Source: Sthenelais limicola
Taxonomy: Eukaryota; Annelida; Polychaeta; Phyllodocida; Sigalionidae
Assembly (NCBI GenBank): GCA_942159475.1
Contig: OW804096.1
Span: 108,474,194-108,538,193 of the forward strand
DNA length: 64,000 nucleotides
Direction: 5' to 3'
Shown: positions 1 to 14,180 of the stretch, piece after piece
How the letters are laid out: the number at the start of each line of letters is the position of its first letter
Numbering within the stretch: position 1 is the first letter of the stretch
Made by a program: the position numbers and the translations under genes
The notes under the pieces: generated by a model
Told to the model about the DNA's origin: nothing
Seen by the model: the letters and a program-made list of their open reading frames with translations, nothing else
Databases searched by the model: none

Positions 1-1846
1 GTCTTTATCTTTACCCCCGTCAATATTTCAGAGAAGGTCTTGGCAGGACAGAAGCCTTGGAGAGGCGCCGAAACATTCATGCTACTATTTCTGACGATCA
101 CCTCATAAGGCCTACGCTACAGCAGCCTTTCACTGCCGGCTATTTACCATCTCAGCATATTGTACAACCTAATTGTATTTGGATTTCGGCGGGCACATGT
201 GTCTACTATACCTTTGGAACGATAAAAAAGGCGAAGCTAATTGCTATACTTAATGTTCTTGTTTATACCCTTCCAAATTTAAGTTTGCTTAAAACACAAT
301 ATTTCCATGGTATTATACATGTAGTTTTGAAAATGGTTCTTTGCAAAGAACCATTTTCAAAACTATTTCACATGTCGCCCTTGCCCTGACCTATTCTCCT
401 TACTGACCTATCCATCTGTGATTTAGCCCCTTAAGGCTCTCTCCTTGATGCAGTATACGCTAGAAAACCCAACACTCCCGTGAAAAATGGATATATATGA
501 AGACGCGTGGAGGAATAAAGTTTGCTGTGGTTTCTGTTCAGTGTGGGAAAAATGAGAGAGGCGAGTGAATTATTCATGGTTTGTTGGCAATTCTACTTTA
601 TTATCTTGTATTAAAGATACGGTCAGAGGTAGGCGAGGTGACTCTAAGATGGCAATGGGGGCAGGACTGAGAGTTCCTCCGAGATGAATAATGCCTTTAT
701 TAATCTAGTCTGAATATTGTTGTGTGTCGCCATGGAAATAGACCATATAAGGAATGACCATCCCTTCAGGCTATATGTGAAAGGATTTCTATTCCGCTCA
801 TGCCCACCCGTCCATTAAACTGCGCTACGTTGTAAGCAAAATGGTCAGTTTTTATGTCTAGAAACAAGAGATTTCCATCCGTATAGACATATCATATATG
901 TATGGTATAGGGTAGGAGAATTATTTTGCATCCTCAAAAAGCAGTCGCTCTTCACAGTTTGATGCCTATGCATCAAAAGTAGTATGGGTGATAGCAAGTG
1001 CCAATGATCAATAATAAAGTCTTTCTCCTAGAGCATGGATCCCTGTTGCTTTCACGTGAGAAAGTACAGAAACTAGACACAATGTTCCAGAGCTATAAAC
1101 TCCAAACTGTCGCCGCGCGCGTGAAATGCGGCGATGTGGATGGCAGGACGACAGATTTTATTGCGTGGTGAAGCTCGTTCGGCGAACCGCAGAAAGATTT
1201 CCTTCTAAACAGGTGGATTTGGTCTCAGATCAACTCAACGCAGATGCGTTCAATCTATGCAGCATTCGCTCCTTTTTCTGCTCATTCTAGGAAAATGATC
1301 AGTGTTTTCAAAGGCGTGGATTATGGTATCATTAAACCGGTAGGGGGTGCTATGCATTGGATAGTTGCTGTTGAAACCTCCCGGGTCCAATGCACCTGCT
1401 TTCAAACTCCCATTTGTATGCAGTGCGCTTCAAACAATTGATAGTGTTAAGAAGTAAAATGCATGCGTTATCGTCGAGGCTCCAGTAAATGTGTAGGCCT
1501 GCACCCAAAATCAACAATACTCCGGATATGAGGAACCCCAGTAATTCAGGATCAATAGAAAGGATGTGGTAATGAAGGGGGAATAAATCTCCGGGCACAT
1601 GCATGTTTTTGTAGAACGCCTTGCAAATGGCTGTTGCCTTTCATCAAAAACTCTTGCTCGAACACAATGGACGTATGAGACAGCATCACGCTTTCCAAAT
1701 TGAACATGTTTGTATTGAGTGTGCCTTGGTTTATCCCATGAATATGGATATATTAAATACATTGTATGTCTAAAGTCAACTTCCATTATATGGGAGACTG
1801 GCTGTAGAAATCTCCGAAGGCGCTCATGCATCATTTCTAAACATAT
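1..1846. other. Non-coding, no gene seen
   Basis: Short ORFs on both strands only, none with a recognisable domain or splice context. The only structured element I see is the palindrome at 323-364. Confidence 0.6.
323..364. repeat. Perfect 42-bp palindrome
   Basis: The 42 bases are exactly their own reverse complement, centred between 343 and 344 (TTTG|CAAA). There is no spacer, so as DNA it can form a cruciform and as RNA a 19-20 bp hairpin. It could be the relic of a foldback element. No coding function is seen. Confidence 0.9.
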
Positions 1847-2320
1847 TGTAGTAGGACAGCCTGGGGGCCATACCCCCCTCTTAATTACCCTTTTCTTGAT
1901 TACCTTTTGTATTTACCTTAATTGTGCTATTTAATTGATCTGACCCCTGCCCTCCCCGGACTAGGTAGCCCTTTCATTTGTCCCCTAGGATGTGGATTTG
2001 GGTGAGTGGAGGGGAGTTGGGGTGGGTAGGAGGGAGAAGAGGAGCTCGCTGTGTGATTTACGGGGCATGGGTGCTGTATGTGTTATGAGCTCGGATCAGA
2101 ACTGTATGTGTAATGAGCTCGGATGGGAATTGCATGTATAATGAGCTCTGATCGTAGCACCTACTCTGTATATAAAGGAGTTGCGTTCTTCTGTAAAAGT
2201 GTTATTCGACTTCTTCTTCTTGTGCCGTTACTATTGTTGCGCTGGACTTACTTTGATTGTTGTGCTGATACCCTGTACTTTACCATTTATGAGACTATTG
2301 GAATAAACCTCTATCTGACA
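1847..2320 (+). mobile_element. LTR-like fragment (5' LTR of an LTR retrotransposon, tentative)
   Basis: The segment begins TGTAGTAGG and ends CTGACA, so it has TG...CA ends. It holds the expected LTR parts in order: a U3-like part with three copies of a roughly 28-bp repeat, a TATA box (TATAAA at 2171-2176) and an AATAAA signal at 2302-2307 about 130 bp later. An open frame follows at 2423. No second LTR is in the window, and no clear primer-binding site follows the proposed end. Either the 3' part of the element is missing or the boundary is wrong. The family is unknown. Confidence 0.42.
2074..2152 (+). repeat. Triplicated ~28-bp repeat in LTR U3-like region
   Basis: Three diverged tandem copies share the core TATGTGTAATGAGCTCGGAT (second copy; the third reads GAGCTCTGAT). 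They lie just upstream of the TATA box at 2171, where LTR enhancer repeats usually sit. Confidence 0.7.
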
Positions 2321-2422
2321 ACCTAGCTACCTGTACCTGTTTTACCTCCCCGCCCCAGCTGGGCTCACTGACCTCCTCGGATAATTAAAGGGATTGGTAA
2401 TTATTGGGATCGATTCTCCATT

Positions 2423-2590
2423 ATGGCATCTCCAACACCGGATGCTACCACTACCCGGGAGATCCAAGATGGGCTCAGACAACATTGTGATCTTAATGAT
2501 TTGACCTTAATTAGACCTAATCAGCGCTTTGATTCTAATGCAAATGGAAACGCTAACAATATATATATTCCCTTGTTCCTATTTCATTGA
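2423..2590 (+). pseudogene. Short open frame after the LTR-like segment, possible gag start
   Basis: An ATG at 2423, about 100 bp after the LTR-like segment, opens 55 codons rich in Asp, Asn, Thr and Pro before a TGA. The position matches the start of a gag gene. There is no recognisable motif, and the reading becomes AT-rich after about codon 46, where the element seems to break off. Confidence 0.25.
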
Positions 2591-5500
2591 ATCTTTTTTC
2601 GATCACAATTCTTTACGTTCGTGTTATGCCCTAAAGATATACTATTTCCAGAGGAATGAGCAGAGGTTTATCCCTTACATAGAAGCTTTTGAAAATGACG
2701 TCTACCTTATTCAAGAACAAAAGAAATATTTTCGCCAAACAGCCTTGTTTCTTCATATTGAGGGTCTTTCTAGGGAAAACACATCCCTTTGAGCAGATTG
2801 CCTTCTATGAGTGTAACTGCACAGACATCATAGTTAAAGGCCTGAGGTCCTTTGTTCCACTTAAGGTCAGATTTACCGCGCCCAGCTCAGGTCATCTAAA
2901 CTTTGGCCACACAGACCGCCTCATCAAGACCCTCTAATACCATTGAGATGCACCCAAGCAAATGTGCAAACTAACTTTACCCTAATCAAGCTGACCATTA
3001 CAGAAAAGTGCCAGCTTGGAAATCTGTTTTTCAGACAATCTCTACATCAAAGCATAGGATATTACGTATGGCTGCTCAAGACTGTAAAGAGTATAAAGCT
3101 GTGGATGGACCTATTTGTCAGGGCACAAGGGAACCTGCTGGAGATTAATTTGACTAGGACCCAGAGTTGTCTCTTGTAGGACTATCAGGAGCACTATGTG
3201 CCCCAAGGGCAGTTGTCCCTGTATCGGCCCACTCTGATTGGCCAAGGAGGAGAGTGGGATTGTGGTGAGGTGGTCTGACAATGCCCGCCAGGTCTAGCTG
3301 GGAAAGAGGAGGCGTTCCTGCAATATGAAATATTTACAGCTGGCATCAACATCCGGGCCTCCTACCTTCGGTTGTAGCATGATAATTTAATTCCATTTCC
3401 GTTGTCTGATTTGCGCGCCGCGTGGTGGAACGCGAGGGCGTTAGGCCAGACGTTCTCATGGGCGCGCCTATATATGAGGGTCAACTCTTTTTTAGTACAA
3501 GGTCAGAGATGCCAAATGACTTCAACTGAAGATGTGTACGCTGCCCTGCCCCAACAAGCGACTTGCCTATGCAAGGGTAGGCTGGCCTCTCCTTGCTTGA
3601 AGGCTGTAGTGACCCTCAGGAACGACCTGGGCAGCCACCTCCTCCAATGTTGGGTTATTGTAATCGCTTATCAGACTGGGAACATGGGGCGCTCGCTGAC
3701 CTTCCAGGTGCTGCCTTCATTAGGAAACCAACCTTCGCAGGTCGCTCTCTGTATTTTCTGATAAAACTCCCTGTGTTGGGGATTGGAAGGGGATGAGAGT
3801 TGGGTGTTGTAGGGTAGGTGTCGGGGGATAACAGAAAATAAGCGTGTTGACGAGAGAATATAGGGGAAATTGAAGAGAGGTGGAGGTGCCATGACCAAAG
3901 ATGAATGCGTAAGGAGAGGCAAACAGAGAGTATTTAGGAAGGATGTTACAAAATTGAGCTCGTTTTATTCAATACAGGCGGGAAAAAATACACTCTCGGT
4001 ATTCTGTGCCTTGCGTGTTGTCGGGGTGCCCAGGCGCGAGAAACGAATCTAGGGAATTCTGGCGCTCCCAAGATGGTGTTCTCTCCAAACAACAAGCGTG
4101 CCATCCAATCAGATAGCCTGAATTTAGGGAGCATTGCATATTCCAGACACACACCGATGTAGATAAGAACATGCCATCGTCCGAGAAGGAGCAAGGTTCT
4201 GAGCAGGCCCAGCAGACGACTGGGGACATTTTTGTCTGGCTTCAGTGTTTTAGCAACAACAGATTGATCGCCTGATAAAGTGAAGAAGACAACTTCGTCA
4301 CTATGGTATATGGATATAGTAAAGCTGAGACAAGCCCCTTGGTGCCTTTCTCCCCGGGGCTCAGTACTAAGATATAGCAATACATTGTTGTATAGATCTA
4401 TATAGCCTGTTCAACACTACCAATCCAGATGATCTCTGAGAGTTGTGATCCCAATACAAATAGGCCCTTTTAGTGCATCCGATAAGCATCTCTATTGCCT
4501 CTTCAAGTGGAGGGGAGTGATGGATAAAGGGAAGGTGACAGATTTCAGCAGATATGCTGAAAGGGGAGGTGGGCACGGTCGGAGATGGGTCACTACTTAA
4601 CACTGGCCCTGTATGAGCTGCCCACCATTCATGTTCTAGCTCACGCCCGCCATGTTTCTCTTTCGAGACATAGAGATTCCCCAGCACGTACCACCCTCTG
4701 ACGTGAAGGAGTACGTTCAGTTCCAATCATGCACTCAAGTGCCATTTCAATTACGGGCTTGCCAGCTTATTTCCAGATACGGTGACGTTAACAAATGGAC
4801 TTTTTAATGTACCATGGATAAATGTCTTAGTGGTTTTGTATTTAAACCCAATAGACTTTGTTTTGGTTAAGGTCTTAGCAAGGTGGTCATATAAACGACT
4901 GATTCACGATGGTTCTTCTATAAATGTAGGTATACGCCAAATACATCAAAATAATGTTACATGTGGCAACATCCATGAACACGTTTCCACTGCCTTTACT
5001 GGTCAGTGTCCACATTTATTATCAACACTTAAGAATAACACATCCCCTAGTTCCACTAGAAGGGGCGCTGTAATGGGGAATTTCTGAAGGTTCCTCCCAA
5101 ACATGCCAGCGAAAAATAGCAATATGGCTAAATTAACTTTCCTGCGCACTATATATTCTGTTCTATATAGAGGCATAACAACCGTAAAAAGTACTTACCA
5201 AAAACGGTGTGTGTGATATAACATAGTTGTAGTATCAGTTTGCCAGTATCAGGGGAGATTACATAGTTTTTGCTTTTTTTTTTCTAGAAGGCCTGCTTTG
5301 TGATTAGTGGCAGGGGCGAGTGAGGCGGAGGGAAATGTATGATGCTGGGATGGTGTGTTGATGATGTTGCCTATAGGGTCTTTAGTACGCCCGGGGGAAA
5401 TGTTAGATGGGTCCACCTATCGACAAACCACGGCTAACCTGAGCCTCATTAAGGAACTTAAGCGAAGGATGTGCTTGTGCTGTGCTTCTGTTCCTTTGTA

Positions 5501-8500
5501 AATTGCTACATCTCCATCACAGAATTGATAAAACTAGGGGCGTTATTCGAAATATGTAAGCACTAGATGGCGCGACACTCTTGGCATGGTGCGCGCAGAA
5601 TAAGTTACATGCAAGCAGTCAGTCAAACTTGAGAAAATTACGTTTCATTGTGAACCGGACCCACTCTTGGATGGACCATTTTGCTTGATGTATCATATGG
5701 GCGATCCTGAAAGTGATGTCCCTCTAAGCCTTCAAGAAGGGCCTTTTTAATATGATATGCGATATGATTATAATAAATAAATGATGCCTGTCCCTATTCA
5801 AAAGGGACTTTTGATTCAGTCGAAGAAGCAAGATTTTGAGGAAGGGCAAAGAAAATTGGATGGATGCTAGCTCAGCGCTATAACCCACTGCTTGGTTTTT
5901 GAAAGCGTGATAACATTAAGTAGTGCGTTGGGAGTATATCTTTCACGGCTAATAGGTTATTATCACCATCCAAAAACCCATCCCGAGGACATACTTCGAA
6001 CTCCCCAAAAGCAAACTTCTTCACTCACTGCGTCATCCAACGAAATGGAAAACTAATTACCAAATCGCTCTTCCTTGGCATTTTGTTCGCAGGCCCACAC
6101 TCTCCCTTACGGATGGTGGTCGCTGAGGAATGAGATGTGAAGCACTGTATGTGTCTAAAGCCCCAGCTTGATAACATATATTTCTTTATATCATATGCCA
6201 CAGCACTCCAAGGGATCATTACCACTCGCAGGAAACTGTTATTTTCGTGGTAGCCCCCCTTCGCCATCAAAAAGCTGAGTGCACCCAATACCATTCTTTC
6301 ACCCCCTGGGTATAATATATACATCTCCGGTCCCCTCCGATGATTCCTTTTTGTTTCTAAACATTGTAATATTTCGCTTTCGTCTCTATGATAGATTACT
6401 TCAAGTGCAGGTGGCCTGGGCCAAAAGGGAATGGAGAAAGGCGCCTATCCTGACAAGTGTTTGTTTGGTTCTTAGGGAAATGCATCAATATTCTTCCAGC
6501 TGATGCCGCGCTGACACAAAAATTTGTAATTGCATTGTACTTATTTTGTGAACACCCTGGGAAGCCATTCATTTTTCCTTTCATATATTCATAGATCTAC
6601 GCAAGGCAGATTATTCCGTATGAACTCAGACGAATTCTCCGTTTCCATACTTATTTCAATATTATGTATATTCCCCCATGCATCCTATAGATATTTCTCT
6701 CTTGGATGTAGTACAATAGAAGACGTCTGAATCAACAACTTTAGAGTTTCGTGTGTACGTGATTTCCCTTGGAAACCATTCTTACATAGTGGAGGACGCA
6801 TGCGGCTCAACATATAAGAAATACAGATACATGTCATTCCGATGCCAACTTTGTGCCTTGCTATATATATCAGAAACTGCTGACAGTGCCAGAAGTAAAG
6901 AGCGCACATAGAAGGGTATCGTGCATTGAAAGCACAAGCACATACTGATTCTACAGTGGAACTATGAGGAAGAAAGCTACATGGATGACTTCCTTCATAA
7001 ATCACGATTCTCTGAGTCCGAATGTAATAAGGGACTCAAAGTCCGACGTACGATATCTGCCTGTATGAAGTCTTTGGTCAAAGCGCAGATCAAATGCAGA
7101 ATATTTTTAGGGTTCTGAAGCTTACTCCCGTCACACCGAGTCTTATACTAGTAGATACTGTTTGATCCTTTATTACATTTAGGGCTTTCATAAACCAAAT
7201 CTATTCATATTATAAAGATGTGTGCTCTGTTTTATTTGGTTTGCCAACATGTGCACGCTGCCCAAATTATGAAAGTGGCAGATATGGCCTCTTGTCTGCC
7301 ATACAGCATGAAGTAATACTTAGATTTAGAGTATATATAGATAAATCATAAAACATTTAATGGTATAATGGAGTTCCTAACCTATTGCAAAAGATGAGTG
7401 GCTCGTTTAGGCGAGAATTCATTTTCACTTCCAACTGACCGTAAATATTTCAAAGCATATGAGGTGTCAATGGTTAACACCTTGGGGGATATTGTGTATG
7501 CCTTGCTTGCCGTGAGCACTGAAGTCAGGCGATAATATTTTGCTGCTATGATTCTCTTTGTCAGTGACAAATATTGCCGCGAGGGCTACTCTTGAGCCAA
7601 ATAGAGTGGCTATGATATCCATAGCCTTAGGCTGAATTCTTTGCTATTGGTCCTTCTCTCTTTTAATGATTTCCTCTAATTTTCATTTAACTCCCTATTT
7701 CTTATATCAGAATTTAGCACCACAGTATACTTATATATGTCCCATTCGTTTCCTAATACCACATTTAGGCCTACATGTGTTGCCTTATAATAAAATACTC
7801 ACGCTCGTCTATGTACACCTATACAGGGGCACTTTGTTCTACTGAAACAAAAGGACGGTCCTTTCTCATCTCTTCTTGGATTTCCCCATTCCTCACCACT
7901 TCCCACCTGACAGTTTGACTTGCTCATCAGATAGACGATCAATCATCATCACACTCATCTAAAAATAAAATGATGTAGTACTGTTTCTTCGTGTTCATCC
8001 TCACCCACCCATGCAGTTCCGCCGCGACCACCAGAACTACCACCACCCTCCCTACCATCGCTACAGCAAAGGAGGTGCAATGGAAACAAAACCTCTAAAA
8101 ATTGATAAAATTGTTGTCGCTTTAACCATCCCAGCGCCTCGGCAGCGCCTCACTTTCTTTCTACACGTATGCACCCACATGCAACCGTGCAGCTGTCACG
8201 GACCTTGCTATCTGGGATCGTAGACGCACTTTTCTGTTTCTGTCCTTTTAATTATAGAAATAGTTCCATTTGAAAAATAAAAACCAATTAACGCATGGCA
8301 CAAGACCTTGTGATGTGAATTTTAGGGCATCTCTGTTCTGTTGTGCCTTGACTAGATGAACAAACATGATTGAGAGATCTATATCATCTCACATTAGATA
8401 TGTCTCTCTACTCAGGAAGGATAGCAGGAATTAAATAGCATTGCTTTGTTGTCTCCAGAAATAAAATGACCACAAACAAAATGTATATGGAAGCATCGAC

Positions 8501-11500
8501 TGAATAAAGGAATGGGGATTACAAGCGAAAGATACGAAGATGGAATACGCGGTGTCGCACAGGATCTGCCATGCCCACCAGTGGGGGAATCGTGAACTAC
8601 CACCCGCCTGGAACGGGCTAGCATTAGCTCATTTATTTGAATAACTGTCAAAATAAGAGCATATTATAAGTTACAAAAGGTGAATATTTCCTAAACCTAA
8701 GATGTACCAAGCGTTTATTTTCATTAACGTATATTATATATATATATATACACAGATATATAGGACTGGCGATACATATCCATCTATTCACGAAGTCCTA
8801 TAATTATATACTCACATGTTATTGAGGGAAATGAAGAAAAGCTAGCTAATCTTTGAACGGTGAATGTGAAAATCCCTCTCCTCGTAGTTGAGACGGTTAA
8901 TTACAGAGTACTCCTAATCGTATCCTTACATTTTACAACGATATGTATAGTACCAGTTTCTGCCCACTTGCTATGTTATCTGTTTGCTTCTGTGGTCGGA
9001 GGCAGCGCTGGGTATCAAAGCTCATTTGTCGGCCGGTGAGGGACGATCATTACCTTTTGTCGTGGCCCGGCCGTAGCGCGATAAATCTGCCGGATTAAGG
9101 CGCAGTCTCCGCCGTCCTAATCTATCACATCCTCCGGTTTTCTTTGCAAGCCCCGGGCCCAAGCCTTGCGCGCCTTTTTATGACGGCGCCTATCTTGAGT
9201 ATCGCCTACATGACGCCCCAAAGTTAGGGACACAAAAGTGATTTTTATTGTCGTGGGAAACGATAGGTTCGCCGAGATGAGTTGACATGCTTCCAGCATT
9301 TATAAGCCCGTCAAGGGAGCTCCGAAATCATGTAAGGAAAGAGGTTTGCAGGGTTCTCAAAGTAGGGACCCAGAACGCCCTAAACCCTTATCATAAATAG
9401 ATAAATTTCTCATTCTAGGATGACAACGGTGTCACAATCCATGGGCGCTCCATCAAAAGAAGTGAAGGCCTCTATCTGATGGAACAATATATTACCTATC
9501 TATTCTAGACCAGTCCACACAAGTCCTGATTCAAGAATATACCAGTCGCAGTCAGATCTTTAAATACATCAAATCAAATCGACCCCTACATTATGACATG
9601 GGAATTGTTTTGCCTGCGGTTTAAATTCTCCTCTGTCTCATTTGTGTAAATCCCCTCCCACATGAAGGAGGAGATAATGTTGATATTGATAGTGGCCTAC
9701 TTATTCAGTTTTAATTTATTGATGAACCCAATACCACTCTTGTCCACTTTCCTTATTACTTTGTAAATAAATCATGTCACTTAATGTCCATTGACAGTGT
9801 TCCAGCTGATTAAACGAAGAGCAATGCCGACAGGTTTATAGGCAATATTTAACCCTATTCTTTATTAACATGGGGCCAAAGCAGTGTTACATATAAAAGA
9901 TCCTCGAAGTCCGATACTTGCGCGATGAGGCGAAGTTAACTCATTTAATATTACGCTCCTTCAGAGGTAATCGAGTCTTCTGAAGCCATAGATACGATAT
10001 AAAATATATAAGTTACACTGTCTGGGAAGGGGAGAAGTATTACCTTGTCAATCTACGTGTGAAATATGCTGACACGTATGTGGATACTCCTGCAAACTTT
10101 TATATCACCAAATGAACATAACCGGGCGACAATGAATCATTTCTCACTATCTATCATATGTTGACAGATCCCATCGTTCCCATGCATATGTTAGCAGCTT
10201 CCGAGTCTAGCAGCCGACTTTGTTGGATGAATGGTTTCAACAATTCTTCCTGTTCACCTCTTGCGAGTAGTAGATCCATTCGTTGATAGATAACGTCGCT
10301 GTTCTGATGGTTCATTGTGGTCATCGCCCCCATCTTTGATCACAGCAGAACGTGTTACTCCATTCTCCCCACTCAATTGTTCGCTTCTATTTGCAATCGC
10401 AGGCTCTATCCTCATTTGCATGTACGAATCTTCACTCATTTCTCGGGTCTTCATGCATTTTCTCCTCATCTTTCATTTTATCTCTCACACGCTCCCAAAC
10501 AGACTGCATTCCCCTCTGTCTTTGGTGCTCCCACCCTGCCCCTTCTTACGAGGCCGATCTGCTCATCCGTCACAAACTTCCTTCTTCTCGGCACTTTTTC
10601 TCTATTTCCTAACGTAGATCTCATCTACTCACCATTCCTTTGCATGACACTTATTTTCCTCACTGCTTTAGCTGTTGTTTCCCTAATGTTACAGCAATAT
10701 TTTCTCGCTCTCTTTCTCTCTCTCGTCTCCTATTCTCCCCTCGTGCTTACATGTATTGATATCAGATGGAGGGCACTGGGAGCTATCCTGAGTCTCGCCT
10801 AGACTGCGTAGGCTATGACAGGGAAAGGCAAGCCTACAGTACCCTCGGGCGTATTATAACGCACACTCACATTCCAATATATTTTATGACCCTGTACAGT
10901 TTATCTGGCACATTGTGCCAATCTATATTCAGGTGAAACCTTGTCTCGATAGCGAATTAAACGAATCTGCTTCCAAAGTAATGAGTGGTCTGCATGACCG
11001 ACTTGCGAAGAGGGTAATTCTATTAATAAGGATCTACCAAACTCCATGATGGATAATAATGGTGTCGAAGGGCTTTGTTATTAAGTGGCCATGACATCTA
11101 AAAAGATATGTACTCATTTCCCTCAAGAAAATGCGCATCTCATCATATGAACTAACCATCTGAGAAATTGGCATCTCGATGGAATCAGGATGGTATGCAA
11201 TAGAGATAATAGTCCCATCTCTGTTGGTGTCGGCGATCTTGCCCATTTATTTAGGGTTTCTGTAAAGCTATAGCTCATTCATTATTCATTATAATATTAT
11301 ACACCTTGGCTATACTAAAGTAAAGCTTATATTTCGTACTAGACTGACTTTAACCCTCGTTTCACAGTATCGCCATCTGATCTGCTGATAAGTTCTAGCG
11401 TCTAATTGGGGGCATATATTTAGTATTTTTAATCCAAAACCCTTAGTTAATGGTTATAAGAATATCACGTATGTAGCGACCCTGGGCTCCTTCACCCTAC

Positions 11501-12463
11501 AAGGTGGACCCTCTCTTCAAACCCTAAATGTAACTCTTTGGTGGGATGTTGTAGGCTGATTTATCCATGTCATTAAAACTGGTTTTAGGGGTCAATAGGT
11601 ATACGGGGAGCATATGGCCGATTATACCAGGCCTTTATGGGGGTCGCATAGCCAGCTGGCATGGGCCATTTGGCCCTCTAATGGCTAGTTCTAATTGTCT
11701 TTAAATGGAACTGACAGACATTGCCCGCATCAAAGCCCCGAATTCATGTACTACTTACTATTATCAGGCGACGGACAGAGGAGCAACACATTTGACAGAG
11801 GAACCCCGGCTGCGAAGTTGTCCAGCCTTATCAGGCTGTCCCACAACTCGTCTAAGGACCATTAATGACCTTTATTATTCACGCTGAGCAACCGGACTGT
11901 CTTGTGCTATCTGCGCTCATTAACGTAAACAGATCGGATCACATAAAGCATGCTTCTTCAAAACTTGGCTGAGTTCAATTGCACTTTCGAACCGAAAACT
12001 CCACGCTCCCTTTCCCCATTCCCCCCACTGTGACTAATTTAAAAGGAATGCTCCCCAGACTCACTCGGTGGTTTATGGAAGCGCAATCGTTGTGTGGCAT
12101 TAACGTCCAGCCTCTGGGCCTCACACAGCTCCCCTTTGGCGACTGGTCAGACGAGGCAGACATTATCACATTCATCTTCCTTCCATCTATCCTCCTCTCA
12201 ACCACACTTCATAGCTTTGCACTCTTCTCGCCCACCCACAAGCAAGTCAATGTAAAAAGCCCTATCTTCGAGATCTAAAGAACTTGCATATTCCCCTTTT
12301 CACGTCCCATTTGATGCAGTGGCCGCCTGCTGGGCGGTGGGAACTCTTGAGGAATAATGCAGGGATATTTTATCTAATACCCTGCGAGACCCGTGGGTAA
12401 AATCGAGCATTGAAAGCCCATTTGAAATCTGGAGCAGCCACAATGATGCTATTTCTCTCACAG
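2591..12463. other. Long stretch without a supported gene
   Basis: Many short ORFs, none with a recognisable domain. A GC- and CpG-richer patch lies at about 3400-3760 and another at about 9000-9300. An AT microsatellite lies near 8740-8755. A pyrimidine-rich strand at 10320-10800 produces long but compositionally biased ORFs. Confidence 0.5.
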
Positions 12464-12680
12464 TGCGAGACAATTTTAGAATGCGAAGCAGTGAGGTCAC
12501 ACCGGATACCCCTAGTTTCTGGAATGATGGAGAGATGTATCCTCCCGGACACCTTCCCTTGGGGGTGCATGTTGTGATAGAAAATCTATTCCTTGGGAAC
12601 AATCGGATTGTCATAAAAATTCATGATGCAAACATTCCCCTTCCTCTTGCTGAAAAATGCTGCCTTGTCGATATCATGGG
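12464..12680 (+). CDS. Possible isolated coding exon, unrecognised
   Basis: A 108-codon open frame (12358-12684) contains a good 3' splice site (TTTCTCTCACAG ending at 12463) and a donor-like GGGTGAGC (gt at 12681). The resulting 217-nt exon would be phase 1 at its start and phase 2 at its end. Every plausible acceptor of the exon ending at 20727 also starts in phase 2, so the two could be joined. The amino acids look like a real protein but match no family I know, and they do not resemble a Dpr/ZIG-8 N-terminus or a signal peptide. A chance ORF is equally possible. Confidence 0.2.
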
Positions 12681-12684
12681 GTGA

Positions 12685-13748
12685 GCCTCATGAAGAGATA
12701 TCTTAGCTAGATGCATAAAAGATCTAACCTAATTTATCACTGGATGGGCTCTTGATCTCTGATCTTAGGTATCTGTAATTGAATAATTGGATATTAGCAT
12801 TGCATGAAGCCGAAGAAATAAGAATCGCAGATGTGGATCATGACGTGAAATAAGTCGATACATTAGTGTGAGCGTGACAATTCACGCGGTAAACGCAATA
12901 CAATCTAGTTCACTTGGATAATACAGACGTTGTTTATCTATTGATGAAAACAGAGATAAACACTTGGTGTCTGAAAAGCGTATAGGAGCCCCTCTAACTT
13001 AGTCAAATGGGAGCATAAATATCTAAGAGTAATTACAAGTTGGCAAGGTATCCGCTTGATTACATATGAGGCAGTCAACTCGGCCATCGAGATAATGACA
13101 GCGAGTGATTTGGCTAGCGACGTCCAATCGCATCCTCTCTTGTAGTAAAGATTCACGGGCGCGGGTCATATGAAAAAGAACAGAACGAATGGCTTGATAA
13201 GATAAGACATTGACGTGAATGTATGGCATTATTTATAGACCGTAGATCATAGAGCTGGTGGGGTTATTCTTACATTCATTACCTTTCAGCATGCAGTGTT
13301 CAATCTAAAGGGACTGTGTATCAATAATAGATCTATGTCAATAACCTAATGGTTCACATACTCAGCCTTTTGTCAATAGAGTAATATACATTCCTAGTTA
13401 GCAACTCGTAGAACCATGTTTAAGTCGGTGAAGTGTTATTGCAGGGGGTAACACCTATACTATACAAGTGATTCTCATGTGTTTCCATATCAGAAAGGAC
13501 AGTACTCTCCATTATTGCACATGTGAGCAGTTAGAAAGGTGCAGTTTGGGGGTGCAGTTCGGTTGATCCGAACTGTTCACATGAACAATCTCATTGGTGC
13601 AGCATAGGCCTGACCTACAAACCTGAAACAAATGATGTCATCCCGACCGCGTAACTTAGGCCTACAAGTTGCAGTGAATTAAGCTTCCCCGAGCGAAAAT
13701 TTAGGCTTAACAAGTTAAATTTACTTTTTAACATCCATATAAAGTGTG
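12685..13748. other. No gene seen
   Basis: AT-rich non-coding sequence without a recognisable feature. Confidence 0.5.
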
Positions 13749-13917
13749 TAATAAATAGCAAATGGCACTCTGTTCGGGTTTAAACTGATCTCGACACATC
13801 AGAAAACAGGAACTTTGGGATCTGTCCCGTTTTCTGATGTGTCAGTTTGAACCCTCCGTCGTGCCATTTGCTATAATATATATTTATTAGCACCAATCAG
13901 CACCAATCAGCACCAAC
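13749..13917. repeat. Foldback repeat with adjacent 10-bp tandem repeat
   Basis: 13749-13889 is an imperfect palindrome about 140 bp long. The outer arms share TAATAA and AGCAAATGGCAC against GTGCCATTTGCT. The inner arms are a perfect 15-bp pair (13793-13807 and 13829-13843) around a short loop. Three copies of AGCACCAATC follow at 13889-13917. This looks like a small foldback or MITE-type element. No target duplication was identified. Confidence 0.75.
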
Positions 13918-14180
13918 TCGTGGCTGGATATGCAGTTCCTGAGTTACCCTTTAGAAAACGTCCATTATAAGAGGGTTTTAAAGATAAATATATCAAGAAT
14001 ACCTTTGACAGAAAGGCCCCAATTGACGGGTTTATACAAATTTGTATTGAAGAAAATAGATGTTAATGTAAAACAGTTGATGGTTGCAAACAGAATTAGA
14101 AGAGTCCTTCTCATCAACTATAATTCATTGATGTAAATATGGAATATTGGTTTATAGTGACATTAAGGGTGGTCTCCACT

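Noticed and set aside
3402..3761. 119-codon ORF in a GC-rich patch
   Set aside because: No motif, no repeat boundaries, overlapping frames also open; not enough to call a gene.
10317..10802. 161-codon + strand ORF and overlapping frames, one with a signal-peptide-like start
   Set aside because: All three frames are open because the strand is pyrimidine-rich. Composition is Leu/Ser/Phe/Pro-biased, with no domain and no matching splice donor.
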